A DNA stretch of 64,000 nucleotides from Rhodocyclus purpureus (GTDB lineage Bacteria; Pseudomonadota; Gammaproteobacteria; Burkholderiales; Rhodocyclaceae): contig NZ_NHRX01000030.1 of the NCBI RefSeq assembly GCF_016653115.1, positions 1 through 64,000 of the forward strand, read 5' to 3'. Position 1 is the first letter of the stretch; each line of letters begins with the position of its first letter. Shown piece after piece: positions 8,102 to 16,887 of this stretch. The translations under genes and the position numbers were made by a program. The notes below the pieces were generated by a model. That model did no database searches and was not told the origin of the DNA. It saw nothing but the letters and a program-made list of their open reading frames with translations.

Positions 8102-9445
8102 ATGAAGTACGCATCCGTGGAGCAATTCCTGGAACACGTTGCCGCGCGCAACCCCGGCCAGCCCGAGTTCCTGCAAGCCGTCACCGAGGTGATGGAAAGC
8201 CTGTGGCCGTTCATCGAGAAGAACCCGAAGTACACCGAGCAAAACCTGCTTGAGCGTCTGGTCGAACCCGAACGCGTCGTGATGTTCCGCGTCTCCTGGG
8301 TCGATGATCAGGGCCAGGTGCAGGTCAACAAGGGCTACCGCATCCAGCACAGCTCGTCGATCGGTCCGTACAAGGGCGGCATCCGCTTCCACCCGTCGGT
8401 CACCCTGTCGGTGCTGAAGTTCCTGGCCTTCGAGCAGACCTTCAAGAACGCGCTGACGACGCTGCCGATGGGCGGCGGCAAGGGCGGCTCCGACTTCGAC
8501 CCGAAGGGCAAGAGCAACGGCGAAATCATGCGCTTCTGTCAGGCCTTCGTCTCCGAACTGTTCCGCCACGTCGGTGCCGACACCGACGTTCCCGCCGGTG
8601 ACATCGGCGTCGGTGGCCGTGAGGTCGGCTTCATGGCCGGCATGTACAAGAAGCTCGCCAACCGCGCCGACTGCGTGTTCACCGGCAAGGGCCTCACCTT
8701 CGGCGGCTCGCTGATCCGTCCGGAAGCCACCGGCTACGGCACGGTCTACTTCGCCGACGAAATGCTGAAGACCCGCGGCCTCTCGTTCCAGGGCCTGCGC
8801 GTCAGCGTCTCCGGCTCGGGCAACGTCGCCCAGTACGCGGTCGAGAAGGCGATGCAGCTCGGCGCCAAGGTGGTCACGGTTTCCGACTCCAGCGGCACGG
8901 TCATCGACGAGGAAGGCTTCACGCCCGAAAAGCTGGCAATCCTGATGGAAGTCAAGAACGAGCAGTACGGCCGCTGCAGCGACTACGCCGCGCGTGTCGG
9001 CGCCAAGTTCGAAGCCGGCGTGCGTCCGTGGCACGTCCCGGTCGACGTCGCCCTGCCCTGCGCGACGCAGAACGAACTCGACGACGCCGATGCCGGGACG
9101 CTGATCGCCAACGGCGTCAAGTGTGTCGCCGAAGGTGCCAACATGCCGTCGACCATCGAAGCCGCCAAGGCCTTCGAAGCCGCCGGCGTCCTCTACGCAC
9201 CGGGCAAGGCCAGCAACGCCGGTGGCGTCGCCACCTCGGGCCTCGAAATGAGCCAGAACGCGCTGCGCCTGTCGTGGTCGCGCGAAGAGGTCGACGCCCG
9301 CCTGCTCGGCATCATGCAGGGCATCCACGCAGCCTGCCTGAAGTACGGCAAGCGCGCCGACGGCAGCGTCAGCTACATCGACGGTGCGAACATCGCCGGC
9401 TTCGTCAAGGTCGCCGAGGCCATGGCGGCGCAAGGCGTGATCTAA
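8102..9445 (+). CDS. gdhA: NADP-specific glutamate dehydrogenase
   Basis: A 447-residue protein, the same length as the enteric NADP-dependent hexameric enzyme (EC 1.4.1.4). It makes glutamate from 2-oxoglutarate and ammonium in the cytoplasm. The substrate-site motif LPMGGGKGGSDFDPKGKS contains the catalytic Lys, and GSGNVAQYAVEKA is the dinucleotide-binding loop. Two adjacent ATG codons (8099, 8102) occur; GGAG at 8093-8096 is correctly spaced only for the second, and that choice gives the family length. It is a monocistronic unit with its own terminator, flanked by two surface-structure operons to which it has no evident functional link. Confidence 0.97.
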   Translation: MKYASVEQFLEHVAARNPGQPEFLQAVTEVMESLWPFIEKNPKYTEQNLLERLVEPERVVMFRVSWVDDQGQVQVNKGYRIQHSSSIGPYKGGIRFHPSVTLSVLKFLAFEQTFKNALTTLPMGGGKGGSDFDPKGKSNGEIMRFCQAFVSELFRHVGADTDVPAGDIGVGGREVGFMAGMYKKLANRADCVFTGKGLTFGGSLIRPEATGYGTVYFADEMLKTRGLSFQGLRVSVSGSGNVAQYAVEKAMQLGAKVVTVSDSSGTVIDEEGFTPEKLAILMEVKNEQYGRCSDYAARVGAKFEAGVRPWHVPVDVALPCATQNELDDADAGTLIANGVKCVAEGANMPSTIEAAKAFEAAGVLYAPGKASNAGGVATSGLEMSQNALRLSWSREEVDARLLGIMQGIHAACLKYGKRADGSVSYIDGANIAGFVKVAEAMAAQGVI

Positions 9446-9488
9446 GCACGCGCGCTTCCGCTCGAGGCCGCCAGCGCCCCGCGGCCAG

Positions 9489-9526
9489 GCACGCACATCG
9501 CCACGGCGGTGTGCGTGCTTTTTTTT
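9489..9526 (+). terminator. Rho-independent terminator after gdhA
   Basis: A GC-rich inverted repeat (outer arms GCACGCACA and TGTGCGTGC, with an inner CGCC/GGCG pairing) is followed immediately by eight T. It ends 81 bases after the gdhA stop, and is the clearest terminator in the window. Confidence 0.92.
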
Positions 9527-9672
9527 CGCCGTCGATCGGCCTGCCCGCGCGCCTAGCCCGGCCATGAAAATATGCCAAAAGGCATCACCTCCAAGTCATT
9601 TCGTATATGATTAGGGCGTAAATCCGTTTCCCGCCGCCGATCCTCGGCATGACTGATGGAAGGAGAACGATG

Positions 9673-10290
9673 ATGCGGTCCCCACAGGCTGGATTCGTTG
9701 CCCGATGTCTGACGGTCGCCGCGGCGGCGCTCACCCTCGCCGCTTGTGCCAGCCACCCGCCGGCACCGCCAGCCGCGGCTTCTGCCGATTACAACTACAA
9801 GATCGGACCGGGTGATCAACTGAACATCGTGGTCTGGCGCAACCCTGAGCTTTCCATGGCGGTTCCGGTACGCCCGGACGGCAAGATCACCGCGCCGCTG
9901 ATCGAGGATCTGCCGGCGATCGGCAAGGATTCGACCAGCCTGGCCCGCGACATCGAGAAGGAACTCGCCAAGTTCATCCGCGATCCCGTCGTCACCGTCA
10001 TCGTCACCGGTTTCGTCGGTCCGTACAGCGAGCAGATCAGGGTGATCGGTGCCGCCGCCAAGCCCCAGATCCTCGCTTACCGGCAGAACATGACCTTGCT
10101 CGACGTGATGATTGCCGTCGGTGGCATCACCGACTTTGCCGATGGCAATGCCGCGACGATCTTGCGCACCGCGGAGGCAAACGCCCTCTACCAGGTCCGC
10201 CTCAAGGATCTGGTTAAGCGCGGTGACGTCTCGGCCAACGTCGACATGAAGCCGGGCGACGTGCTCATCATCCCGCAAAGCTGGTTCTGA
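9673..10290 (+). CDS. XrtA-type polysaccharide export lipoprotein (Wza/EpsE-like)
   Basis: A 205-residue outer-membrane-associated export protein, the first gene of the exosortase A locus. It has a lipoprotein signal with lipobox LAAC, then the polysaccharide-export domain (YKIGPGDQLNIVVWRNPELS) and an SLBB domain (VIGAAAKPQILAYRQNMTLLDVMIAVGG). It is smaller than Wza and belongs to the PEP-CTERM-associated export family. GGAAGGAG lies seven bases before the ATG at 9673 and four before an in-frame ATG at 9670. It presumably forms the outer-membrane exit with the barrel protein at 12993. Confidence 0.88.
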   Translation: MRSPQAGFVARCLTVAAAALTLAACASHPPAPPAAASADYNYKIGPGDQLNIVVWRNPELSMAVPVRPDGKITAPLIEDLPAIGKDSTSLARDIEKELAKFIRDPVVTVIVTGFVGPYSEQIRVIGAAAKPQILAYRQNMTLLDVMIAVGGITDFADGNAATILRTAEANALYQVRLKDLVKRGDVSANVDMKPGDVLIIPQSWF

Positions 10291-10348
10291 GTTTGCGCCT
10301 TGCAACGCCGCGCCGCCGACCGGCGCGGCCAACCGTTCGGGGCTCACG

Positions 10349-11905
10349 ATGGAAGAAATCCTTCGCCAGGTGTTCACCACCTTGCGCGGCTCATGGAAGC
10401 ATCGCCATCTCGGCATGGCGGTGGCTTGGCTGGTGGGGGCAATCGCCGCCGTCGGGGTGCTCTCGCTACCGGACCGTTACGAAGCGTCGGCGCGCATCTA
10501 CGTCGATACCCAGTCGATCCTGAAGCCGCTGATGGCCGGACTTGCCGTGCAGCCCAACATCGACCAGCAGGTGATGATGCTGAGCCGCACGCTGATCAGC
10601 CGGCCCAACGTCGAAAAGCTGATCCGCATGGCCGACCTGGACCTGAACATCGAGGACAAGGCCGACCAGGAAGCGCTGGTCGAGAGCCTGATGACGACCT
10701 TGAAAATCCAGAGCGTCGGCCGTGACAATCTGTACACGCTGTCGTATCGCGACACCAGCCCGGAACGGGCGCAAAGGGTGGTGCAGGCGCTGACCTCGAT
10801 CTTCGTCGAATCGAGCCTGGGCGACAAACGCCAGGATGCGAGTTCGGCGCGGAAGTTTCTCGAAGAACAGATCAGCAACTACGAGAAGAAGCTGGCCGAA
10901 GGAGAAAACCGGCTGAAGGAGTTCAAACTGCGCAACATCGACCTCCAGGTCAGCGGCTCCGGTTCGAGCATCGATCGCCTGTCGGCGCTGAGCACCGAAC
11001 TCAACGGCGCCCGGCTGGCCTTGCGCGAGGCTGAGGGTGCGCGTGACTCCCTGCGCCGTCAGATCATGGGCGAGGAACCGGTTCTGCTGCCCGATGCCTC
11101 GGGCAGCGATGCGGGCGTCTCCTTGCCCGAAATCGACGGGCGCATCGATGCCCTCAAGCGCAATCTCGACGCCCTGCTGCAGCGCTATACCGACAAACAC
11201 CCGGACGTCGTCGGCACGCGCCGACTGATCAAGGATCTCGAGGAGCAGAAGCGACAGGAACTGGCGGAGAGAAAGAAACTGGCAGCCGCCAATCCGGGTT
11301 CCACGCTGGGCAACAACCCTGTCTATCAGCAGTTGAAGGTCGCCCTGGCGGAGGCCGAAGCGCAGGTTGCTTCGCTGAGCGCAAGAGTGGCCGAGTACGA
11401 GGGGCGCCTCAAACGCACCACCGAGACGCTGCGGACGCAGCCGGAAATCGAGGCGGAATTCGCGCAACTGAACCGCGATTACGACATCGACAAGAAGAAC
11501 TACGAACAACTGGTGAGTCGTCGCGAGTCGGCAGCCTTGTCGGGCAATCTGGACTCGACCGGTTCAATCGCCGACTTTCGCCTGATCGACCCGCCGCGCG
11601 CGGCGTCGACACCGGTCGCCCCGAACCGCCTGCTGCTGCTGCCGGGCGGCTTGCTGCTCGCCCTGGCTACGGGCCTCTTTGCCGCCTTCGCGGCGAGCCA
11701 GATTCGGCCGGTGTTCTTCGACGGCAAGACCCTGCGCGACGTGACCGGACTGCAGGTTCTCGGTACCGTGGCCCTCGTTCCCAACGAGGCCAGGCAGCGG
11801 AAGGAAAAGCGCAGCATGCGTCGCTTCCTGATCGCCCTGACCGGACTGCTGCTCGCCTATGGCACGGGAACGTCGGCCCTTTTCCTTTTCCAACGCGCTG
11901 CCTGA
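10349..11905 (+). CDS. XrtA-type polysaccharide chain-length determinant (Wzz-like)
   Basis: A 518-residue inner-membrane protein of the Wzz/GNVR type that sets polymer length and partners the autokinase encoded next. A first membrane helix lies at about residues 22-40, followed by RYEASARIYVDTQSILKPL, a typical Wzz start. The periplasmic part (about 165-415) is mostly coiled coil. A second helix lies at about 428-452, and an extra hydrophobic segment sits at the C-terminus (about 493-513). It lacks the kinase domain, which is the separate gene starting 10 bases downstream; this split arrangement is usual in proteobacterial XrtA loci. Confidence 0.9.
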   Translation: MEEILRQVFTTLRGSWKHRHLGMAVAWLVGAIAAVGVLSLPDRYEASARIYVDTQSILKPLMAGLAVQPNIDQQVMMLSRTLISRPNVEKLIRMADLDLNIEDKADQEALVESLMTTLKIQSVGRDNLYTLSYRDTSPERAQRVVQALTSIFVESSLGDKRQDASSARKFLEEQISNYEKKLAEGENRLKEFKLRNIDLQVSGSGSSIDRLSALSTELNGARLALREAEGARDSLRRQIMGEEPVLLPDASGSDAGVSLPEIDGRIDALKRNLDALLQRYTDKHPDVVGTRRLIKDLEEQKRQELAERKKLAAANPGSTLGNNPVYQQLKVALAEAEAQVASLSARVAEYEGRLKRTTETLRTQPEIEAEFAQLNRDYDIDKKNYEQLVSRRESAALSGNLDSTGSIADFRLIDPPRAASTPVAPNRLLLLPGGLLLALATGLFAAFAASQIRPVFFDGKTLRDVTGLQVLGTVALVPNEARQRKEKRSMRRFLIALTGLLLAYGTGTSALFLFQRAA

Positions 11906-11914
11906 GGTCGATCG

Positions 11915-13009
11915 ATGAACCTGATTGAACAAGCGGCACAGCGGCTCGGACAACTCCGCGCGGCAGGAGCGGCTCGTCACGAAGCCGCACGCTCCATGCC
12001 GCCGCTGCCCGCCGCCGAAGAGACGAGCGCAAGCACGCCCCAGGCCGCAGCCGGACTGGCGGAGCGGCCGGCTGCGCCCCGTGCCCCCGACGAAGGCGTC
12101 GGCCAGCCTCCGCCACAGCCCCTGGCTTCGGCCAATGACAATGCCACTTCGACTCCCTCGGCACAGACCGAAGCGGCGGCCGGCAGCGGACCGAACCGGC
12201 GCAGCAAACAGGTGGAAATCGACCTCGAGGCGATGGCGACAGCCGGCCTGCTGGTTCCACACGCGGGCAAGAGCGATCTGGCGGGGTCATTCCGCGTCAT
12301 CAAGCGGCCGCTGATCGCCAATGCGATGCGCAAGGACGCCGATCCGATGCGCAACGGCAACCTGATCATGGTCACCAGCGCCTTGCAGGGCGAGGGAAAG
12401 ACGACGACCGCGGTCAATCTGGCGACCAGCATTGCCATGGAGCGCGACCACACCGTGATGCTGGTCGATGCGGATGTCGCCCGGCCGACCCTGCTCAAGA
12501 TGCTTGGCCTTGCCCAAGCCCCTGGACTGCTCGATGTGGTCAGCGACGACTCGCTCGATATTTCACCGTTCCTGATGCGCACAAATATCGACAAGCTGTC
12601 GATCCTGCCGAGTGGAACGCAGCACCCGCGCGCCACCGAGTTGCTGGCCAGCGAGGCCATGGTACGCCTGCTCGACGACATGTCCAGTCGCTACAGCGAC
12701 CGCATCATCATCTTCGACTCGCCGCCGCTGCTGCTCACGACCGAAGCGCGCACGCTGGCCTCGCACATGGGCCAGATCGTCATGGTCGTGCACGCCGGGG
12801 AGACGCCCCAGGCCGCGGTCAAGCAGGCCCTCGCCGTCATCGACGCTTGCCCGCTGAAGATGATGGTACTGAATCAGGCACGACAAGCGGCTGGCAGCGC
12901 TTATGGCTACGGCTATGGCTACGGCTACGGTTATGGCTATGGCTACGGAGACGAGCACGGCGAGACGCACAAGCACGCGCGCAAGCACGGGCATGATCAT
13001 GCGGACTAG
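11915..13009 (+). CDS. XrtA-associated tyrosine autokinase (BY-kinase)
   Basis: A 364-residue bacterial tyrosine kinase. Walker A is GEGKTT at residues 159-164, Walker A' is VMLVDADVARP, and Walker B is IIIFDSPPLLLTT. It works with the upstream Wzz-like protein to control polymerisation and export. The N-terminal 100 residues are Ala/Pro-rich and poorly ordered. The tail is striking: eight consecutive Tyr-Gly pairs (residues 330-345), then 19 residues with six His (DEHGETHKHARKHGHDHAD). A C-terminal Tyr cluster is the expected autophosphorylation site, but the regular YG run plus His tail is unusual. The DNA under it is a repeat that could slip. Confidence 0.92.
   Translation: MNLIEQAAQRLGQLRAAGAARHEAARSMPPLPAAEETSASTPQAAAGLAERPAAPRAPDEGVGQPPPQPLASANDNATSTPSAQTEAAAGSGPNRRSKQVEIDLEAMATAGLLVPHAGKSDLAGSFRVIKRPLIANAMRKDADPMRNGNLIMVTSALQGEGKTTTAVNLATSIAMERDHTVMLVDADVARPTLLKMLGLAQAPGLLDVVSDDSLDISPFLMRTNIDKLSILPSGTQHPRATELLASEAMVRLLDDMSSRYSDRIIIFDSPPLLLTTEARTLASHMGQIVMVVHAGETPQAAVKQALAVIDACPLKMMVLNQARQAAGSAYGYGYGYGYGYGYGYGDEHGETHKHARKHGHDHAD
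12902..12949 (+). repeat. Coding hexanucleotide-like repeat (eight Tyr-Gly codon pairs)
   Basis: Eight in-frame copies of TAT/TAC-GGN lie at the 3' end of the kinase gene. Unit length is six bases, so slippage by whole units changes the number of Tyr residues without breaking the frame. Mixed TAT and TAC codons show the tract is not freshly expanded. Confidence 0.85.
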
Positions 13010-14606
13010 CTTGCCGCGCGCGCAGTTCGTTGCAGTGTTTCTTGTTCTGGGCAGCGCCGCCAACGCCCAGATGGCGGATCCGGGAGCGCCCGCACCATCG
13101 GGCGGCAGCGCTCCGGCAGAGCTGTCGAGCGGCTCAGGCATGCTCTCGGCACTCGATGGCGATGCCGGCACCAACGCCTCGATGGGACAGCCGCCGTGGA
13201 CCATCCAGCCGCGAATAATGCTGACCGAGACGCTGACCGACAATGTGCGCGTCAATGGCAGCAACGGCCGACAGGCCGACCAGATCACCGAAATCGCACC
13301 GGGAATCCGCATCCAGGCCAGCAGCGCTCGCCTGAAGGGGCACTTCGATTACTCGCTGCGACAGCAATTCTACGCGCAGCACCCTGAGTACGAGCGCACC
13401 CAGAATTCGCTGAACAGCTTCGCGACGCTCGAAGCGGTCGAGCAATGGCTTTTCGTCGATTTCAGCGGCATCGTCGCGCAGCAGCCGATCTCGGCGTTCG
13501 GGCCGCAGTCACCGGGCAACACCAGTATCAACAGCAACGTCACCGAGACCTCGACCTATCGTCTCTCGCCTTACATTCGCGGACAGATCGCCGGCGTGCT
13601 CGGGTACTCGCTGCGCCACGACGCATCGACCACCCGCTCGGCCAGTGCCACTGCCACCAACCTCGACCTTTCGCAATGGAGCGGGCAACTCAGCGGCGGC
13701 ACACCGTTCCAGAGACTCAACTGGTCGATCGACGGCAGCCAGAGCAGCAGCGAATACGGCAACGGGATGCAATACGACGCCGATCGCGTCCGCGCCACGG
13801 CCAGCTATCTGATCTTTCCCGATCTGCGCTTCTCGCTGAACAGAGGTCGCGAAGCGAACAACTATGCATCGGCGAACCAGGAAAGCCGCGGAACTCACGG
13901 GTTCGGCTTCGAATGGAATCCGACCGAGCGCACCACGATCTCTGCCTCGAAGGAACGACGTTTCTTCGGTGACGGGCATAACTTCAGCTTCAGCCATCGC
14001 TTTCCGCTGAGCAGCATCAGCTATACGGACACAAAGGACGTGTCCTTGCTGCCCAACCAGTTTTCGCGGGTAGGACAAAACGCCGCCTGGGACCAGGCTG
14101 AACGGGAGTGCAAGCTATTCACCCCGGACGCCACGCAGAAAGAGATCGAGGACTGCGCGATCCCTCGGGTCAGCGCGACGCAGGGCAGCAGCGATTTCCT
14201 GGCGGCGCGCGCCAGACTGCAACGTCGCCAGCAACTGGCAGTGGCGATCATGGGCGCGCGCAACTCCCTGACGCTGGTGGCCCATCGCAGCGAGAGTCAG
14301 TCGCTGCAGGCCAATGATTTTCTGGACGAGACGACGCCGAGTTCGCTCATCGAGCAGAAGGGGCTGAGCCTCAGCCTGTCGCATCGGCTCAGCCCCATCA
14401 CCAACCTGAACTTGCTCGCCTCGCGCCAGGAAAGCATCGGCAACGGCGACGCGAGCGCCACGAACACGCTCTATCAACTCGGCTTGACGAGCAAGCTGGG
14501 CAGCAGGACCAGCGGCTCGCTCACCGCGCGCCAATCGAGTTTCGAGAGCCAGAACGCCCCGCGCAAAGAGCACGCTGTCATAGGAACCATTTCTTTTATA
14601 TACTGA
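12993..14606 (+). CDS. PEP-CTERM/XrtA-associated outer-membrane beta-barrel protein
   Basis: A 537-residue secreted protein: a signal peptide ending SAANAQ, then a long region of alternating hydrophobic strands typical of outer-membrane barrels (for example WTIQPRIMLTETLTDNVRVNG near the start), and a final strand ending in aromatic residues (IGTISFIY), as barrel proteins need for insertion. This matches the TIGR03016-type barrel found between the kinase and the ATPase in XrtA loci. The start overlaps the kinase gene by about 17 bases; an in-frame ATG at 12999 is equally plausible, while earlier ones would begin inside the Tyr-Gly repeat. It is likely the outer-membrane pore or secretion partner. 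Confidence 0.85.
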   Translation: MIMRTSLPRAQFVAVFLVLGSAANAQMADPGAPAPSGGSAPAELSSGSGMLSALDGDAGTNASMGQPPWTIQPRIMLTETLTDNVRVNGSNGRQADQITEIAPGIRIQASSARLKGHFDYSLRQQFYAQHPEYERTQNSLNSFATLEAVEQWLFVDFSGIVAQQPISAFGPQSPGNTSINSNVTETSTYRLSPYIRGQIAGVLGYSLRHDASTTRSASATATNLDLSQWSGQLSGGTPFQRLNWSIDGSQSSSEYGNGMQYDADRVRATASYLIFPDLRFSLNRGREANNYASANQESRGTHGFGFEWNPTERTTISASKERRFFGDGHNFSFSHRFPLSSISYTDTKDVSLLPNQFSRVGQNAAWDQAERECKLFTPDATQKEIEDCAIPRVSATQGSSDFLAARARLQRRQQLAVAIMGARNSLTLVAHRSESQSLQANDFLDETTPSSLIEQKGLSLSLSHRLSPITNLNLLASRQESIGNGDASATNTLYQLGLTSKLGSRTSGSLTARQSSFESQNAPRKEHAVIGTISFIY

Positions 14607-14610
14607 AAGC

Positions 14611-15702
14611 ATGTACACGGCCTTCTACGGCTTGACCGACAAGCCTTTCCAGCTCAACCCCGACCCTGCTTTCTACTATGACAGCAAGCAGCACCGGCGC
14701 GCGTCTGCCTATCTCGCCTACGGGCTGCACAAGCATGAAGGATTCGTCGTCGTCACCGGTGAAGTCGGCGCCGGCAAGACCACCGTCGTTCGCGGCATGC
14801 TCGACAGCCTCGATGCCGAGCGGATCTTCGCGGCTCACCTCGTCAGTACCCAGCTCGACGCCGAAGACACGCTGCAGATGATCGGTGCCGCCTTCGGGTT
14901 GCAGACCCGGGGGCTGAGCAAGGCCGAGTTGCTGATCGCGCTCGAAGAGCTCTTCAAGCGCACGCACAGCCAGGGCAGGCGCTGCATGCTGATCGTGGAC
15001 GAGGCGCAGAACCTCAGCCCGCGTGCGGTCGAGGAATTGCGCATGCTCTCCAACTTCCAGTGCGGCAACGAGGCGCTGCTGCAGAGCATCCTCGTCGGCC
15101 AGATCGAGTTCCGGCAGATCCTGGAAAGTCCGCAGATGATGCAGTTCAGGCAACGCGTGATCGCTGCCTGCCACATCGCACCGCTCGACCTCGATGACAC
15201 CCGGGCCTACATCGAGCACCGCCTGCGCTGCGCAGGGTCGACCGGGCTGCCGCTCATCCAGCCGGCGGCCTTCTCCGCAATTTTCAAGGCGAGCGGCGGG
15301 ATTCCACGGCGCATCAACGGGCTCTGCGACCGCCTGCTGCTTTCGGGTTATCTCTCCGAAAAAACCGGGTTCGACGCAGAGGACGTGGCCGAAGTCGCGC
15401 GCGAACTCGAAGCGGAAACCGCGCACGGAATGGTGCGGAGCGAGCCGCATCCCGCTGCCGCGGATCCGGCAGCAAGCGGGCGAGCGCAGGCCGCTCCCGG
15501 CTTCGGCAACGGCGACGATCCGGCAAGCCTGCTCGCCGCGCTCAACGTCCAGCAGTTTGGCGAACGTCTGAGAAGGCTGGAGTACAGCCTGCTGCAACTC
15601 GAAAAAATCAGCAGCGCGTCGCTCGACCTGCTGCAACGTCTGGTCGATGACGAGCGGCATCTGCCGGGCGGCAGTCCGCCGATCCCGCCCCCCGTACGCT
15701 GA
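14611..15702 (+). CDS. XrtA-associated ExeA-like ATPase
   Basis: A 363-residue AAA ATPase of the TIGR03015 type. It starts MYTAFYGLTDKPFQLNPDP; Walker A is GEVGAGKTT at about residues 50-58 and Walker B is CMLIVDEAQNL at about 127-137. The C-terminal 90 residues are variable, with a short possible coiled coil. It shares its opening and core motifs with MshM at 5727, so the window holds two paralogous ExeA-like ATPases in two different envelope systems. It starts five bases after the barrel gene. Confidence 0.88.
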   Translation: MYTAFYGLTDKPFQLNPDPAFYYDSKQHRRASAYLAYGLHKHEGFVVVTGEVGAGKTTVVRGMLDSLDAERIFAAHLVSTQLDAEDTLQMIGAAFGLQTRGLSKAELLIALEELFKRTHSQGRRCMLIVDEAQNLSPRAVEELRMLSNFQCGNEALLQSILVGQIEFRQILESPQMMQFRQRVIAACHIAPLDLDDTRAYIEHRLRCAGSTGLPLIQPAAFSAIFKASGGIPRRINGLCDRLLLSGYLSEKTGFDAEDVAEVARELEAETAHGMVRSEPHPAAADPAASGRAQAAPGFGNGDDPASLLAALNVQQFGERLRRLEYSLLQLEKISSASLDLLQRLVDDERHLPGGSPPIPPPVR

Positions 15703-15712
15703 GGAAGAAACG

Positions 15713-16873
15713 ATGTCTGCATACCGGCGTGGCGAGTTGGGCCCGGTCGTCTGTGTCGTCGGGGCTCGCCCCAACTTCATGAAGATGGCACCGATATTGC
15801 GCGCCCTCGCCGCGCGGCAGCCGACGCTGCCCACCCTGCTCGTCCATACCGGCCAGCACTACGACCGGGACATGAACGACCGCCTGTTCGAGGACCTGCG
15901 CCTCCCCCTTCCGGACATCAATCTCGAAGTCGGCTCCGGCTCGCATGCCGTACAGACCGCCGAGGTGATGCGCCGCTTCGAGCCCGTCGTCGACGAGCGA
16001 CAGCCCTCCTGCGTGCTCGTGGTGGGTGACGTCAATTCGACGCTGGCATGCACCCTGGTCGCGGTCAAGAAAGGCATTCCCGTCGTGCACGTCGAGGCGG
16101 GCCTGCGCAGCTACGACCGCTCGATGCCCGAGGAAGTCAATCGCGTCCTCACCGACCAGGTCGCCGACCGCCTGTACACGACCGAACGCAGCGCTGCCGA
16201 CAACCTGGCGCGCGAAGGCATAGCTGCCGATCGCGTGCACTTCGTCGGCAACGTGATGATCGACTCGCTGCTCGACAATCGACCACTGGCGCGCGCGCCG
16301 GCTGCCACCCTCGGCGCGGCCGGTGCCGACCCGGAACTGATCGCGGGTCCGGCAGGATATGGCCTGATCACGCTGCACCGTCCCTCGAACGTCGACAAGG
16401 TCGCTGTTCTCGCCGCGATCCTTGGCGCCCTGCGCGACATCTCGGCGACGCTGCCGCTGGTTTTTGCCCTGCACCCGCGCACCCGCAAGAGCATCGAAGG
16501 CTTTGCCCTCTGGCCCCTGCTCGACACCCGACGCATCGTCGTGCTGCCGCCGCAAGGCTATCTGGAGATGCTCGGGCTGATGGCCAATGCCCGCCTCGTG
16601 CTCACCGACTCGGGTGGCGTGCAGGAAGAAACAACGGCGCTTGGCGTCCCCTGCCTCACCCTGCGCGAGAACACCGAGCGCCCGATCACCGTCGAGCAGG
16701 GCACCAACACGCTGGTCGGCAACGATGGTGCCGCCATTCGCCGCGAGGTTGCCGCCATACTCGCCGGCCGGAGCAAGTCCGGCTGCCTCCCGGAACGCTG
16801 GGACGGACGCGCCGCCGAGCGCATCGTCGACGATCTCGCCAGCTGGCTGCCAGGCCGCCTGGCGGTCGCCTGA
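15713..16873 (+). CDS. wecB: UDP-N-acetylglucosamine 2-epimerase
   Basis: A 386-residue non-hydrolysing epimerase (EC 5.1.3.14) that makes UDP-ManNAc for the polysaccharide. Motifs: GARPNFMKMAPILRAL at the start, HTGQHYD (about 44-50), HVEAGLRSYDRSMPEE in the active site, and LTDSGGVQEE near the C-terminal UDP site. The start has GAGGAAG just upstream. Its presence in the locus indicates that ManNAc or a derivative is a building block. It is followed 14 bases later by the deacetylase gene. Confidence 0.95.
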   Translation: MSAYRRGELGPVVCVVGARPNFMKMAPILRALAARQPTLPTLLVHTGQHYDRDMNDRLFEDLRLPLPDINLEVGSGSHAVQTAEVMRRFEPVVDERQPSCVLVVGDVNSTLACTLVAVKKGIPVVHVEAGLRSYDRSMPEEVNRVLTDQVADRLYTTERSAADNLAREGIAADRVHFVGNVMIDSLLDNRPLARAPAATLGAAGADPELIAGPAGYGLITLHRPSNVDKVAVLAAILGALRDISATLPLVFALHPRTRKSIEGFALWPLLDTRRIVVLPPQGYLEMLGLMANARLVLTDSGGVQEETTALGVPCLTLRENTERPITVEQGTNTLVGNDGAAIRREVAAILAGRSKSGCLPERWDGRAAERIVDDLASWLPGRLAVA

Positions 16874-16887
16874 AGGCGAGGTCCGCG

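Noticed and set aside
12902-12949. Considered as a CRISPR or mobile repeat
   Set aside because: It is an in-frame six-base coding repeat for Tyr-Gly with no spacers.
16048-16887. Upstream extension of the XrtA deacetylase through wecB
   Set aside because: The extension overlaps wecB in another frame and has no homology; the deacetylase starts normally at 16888.
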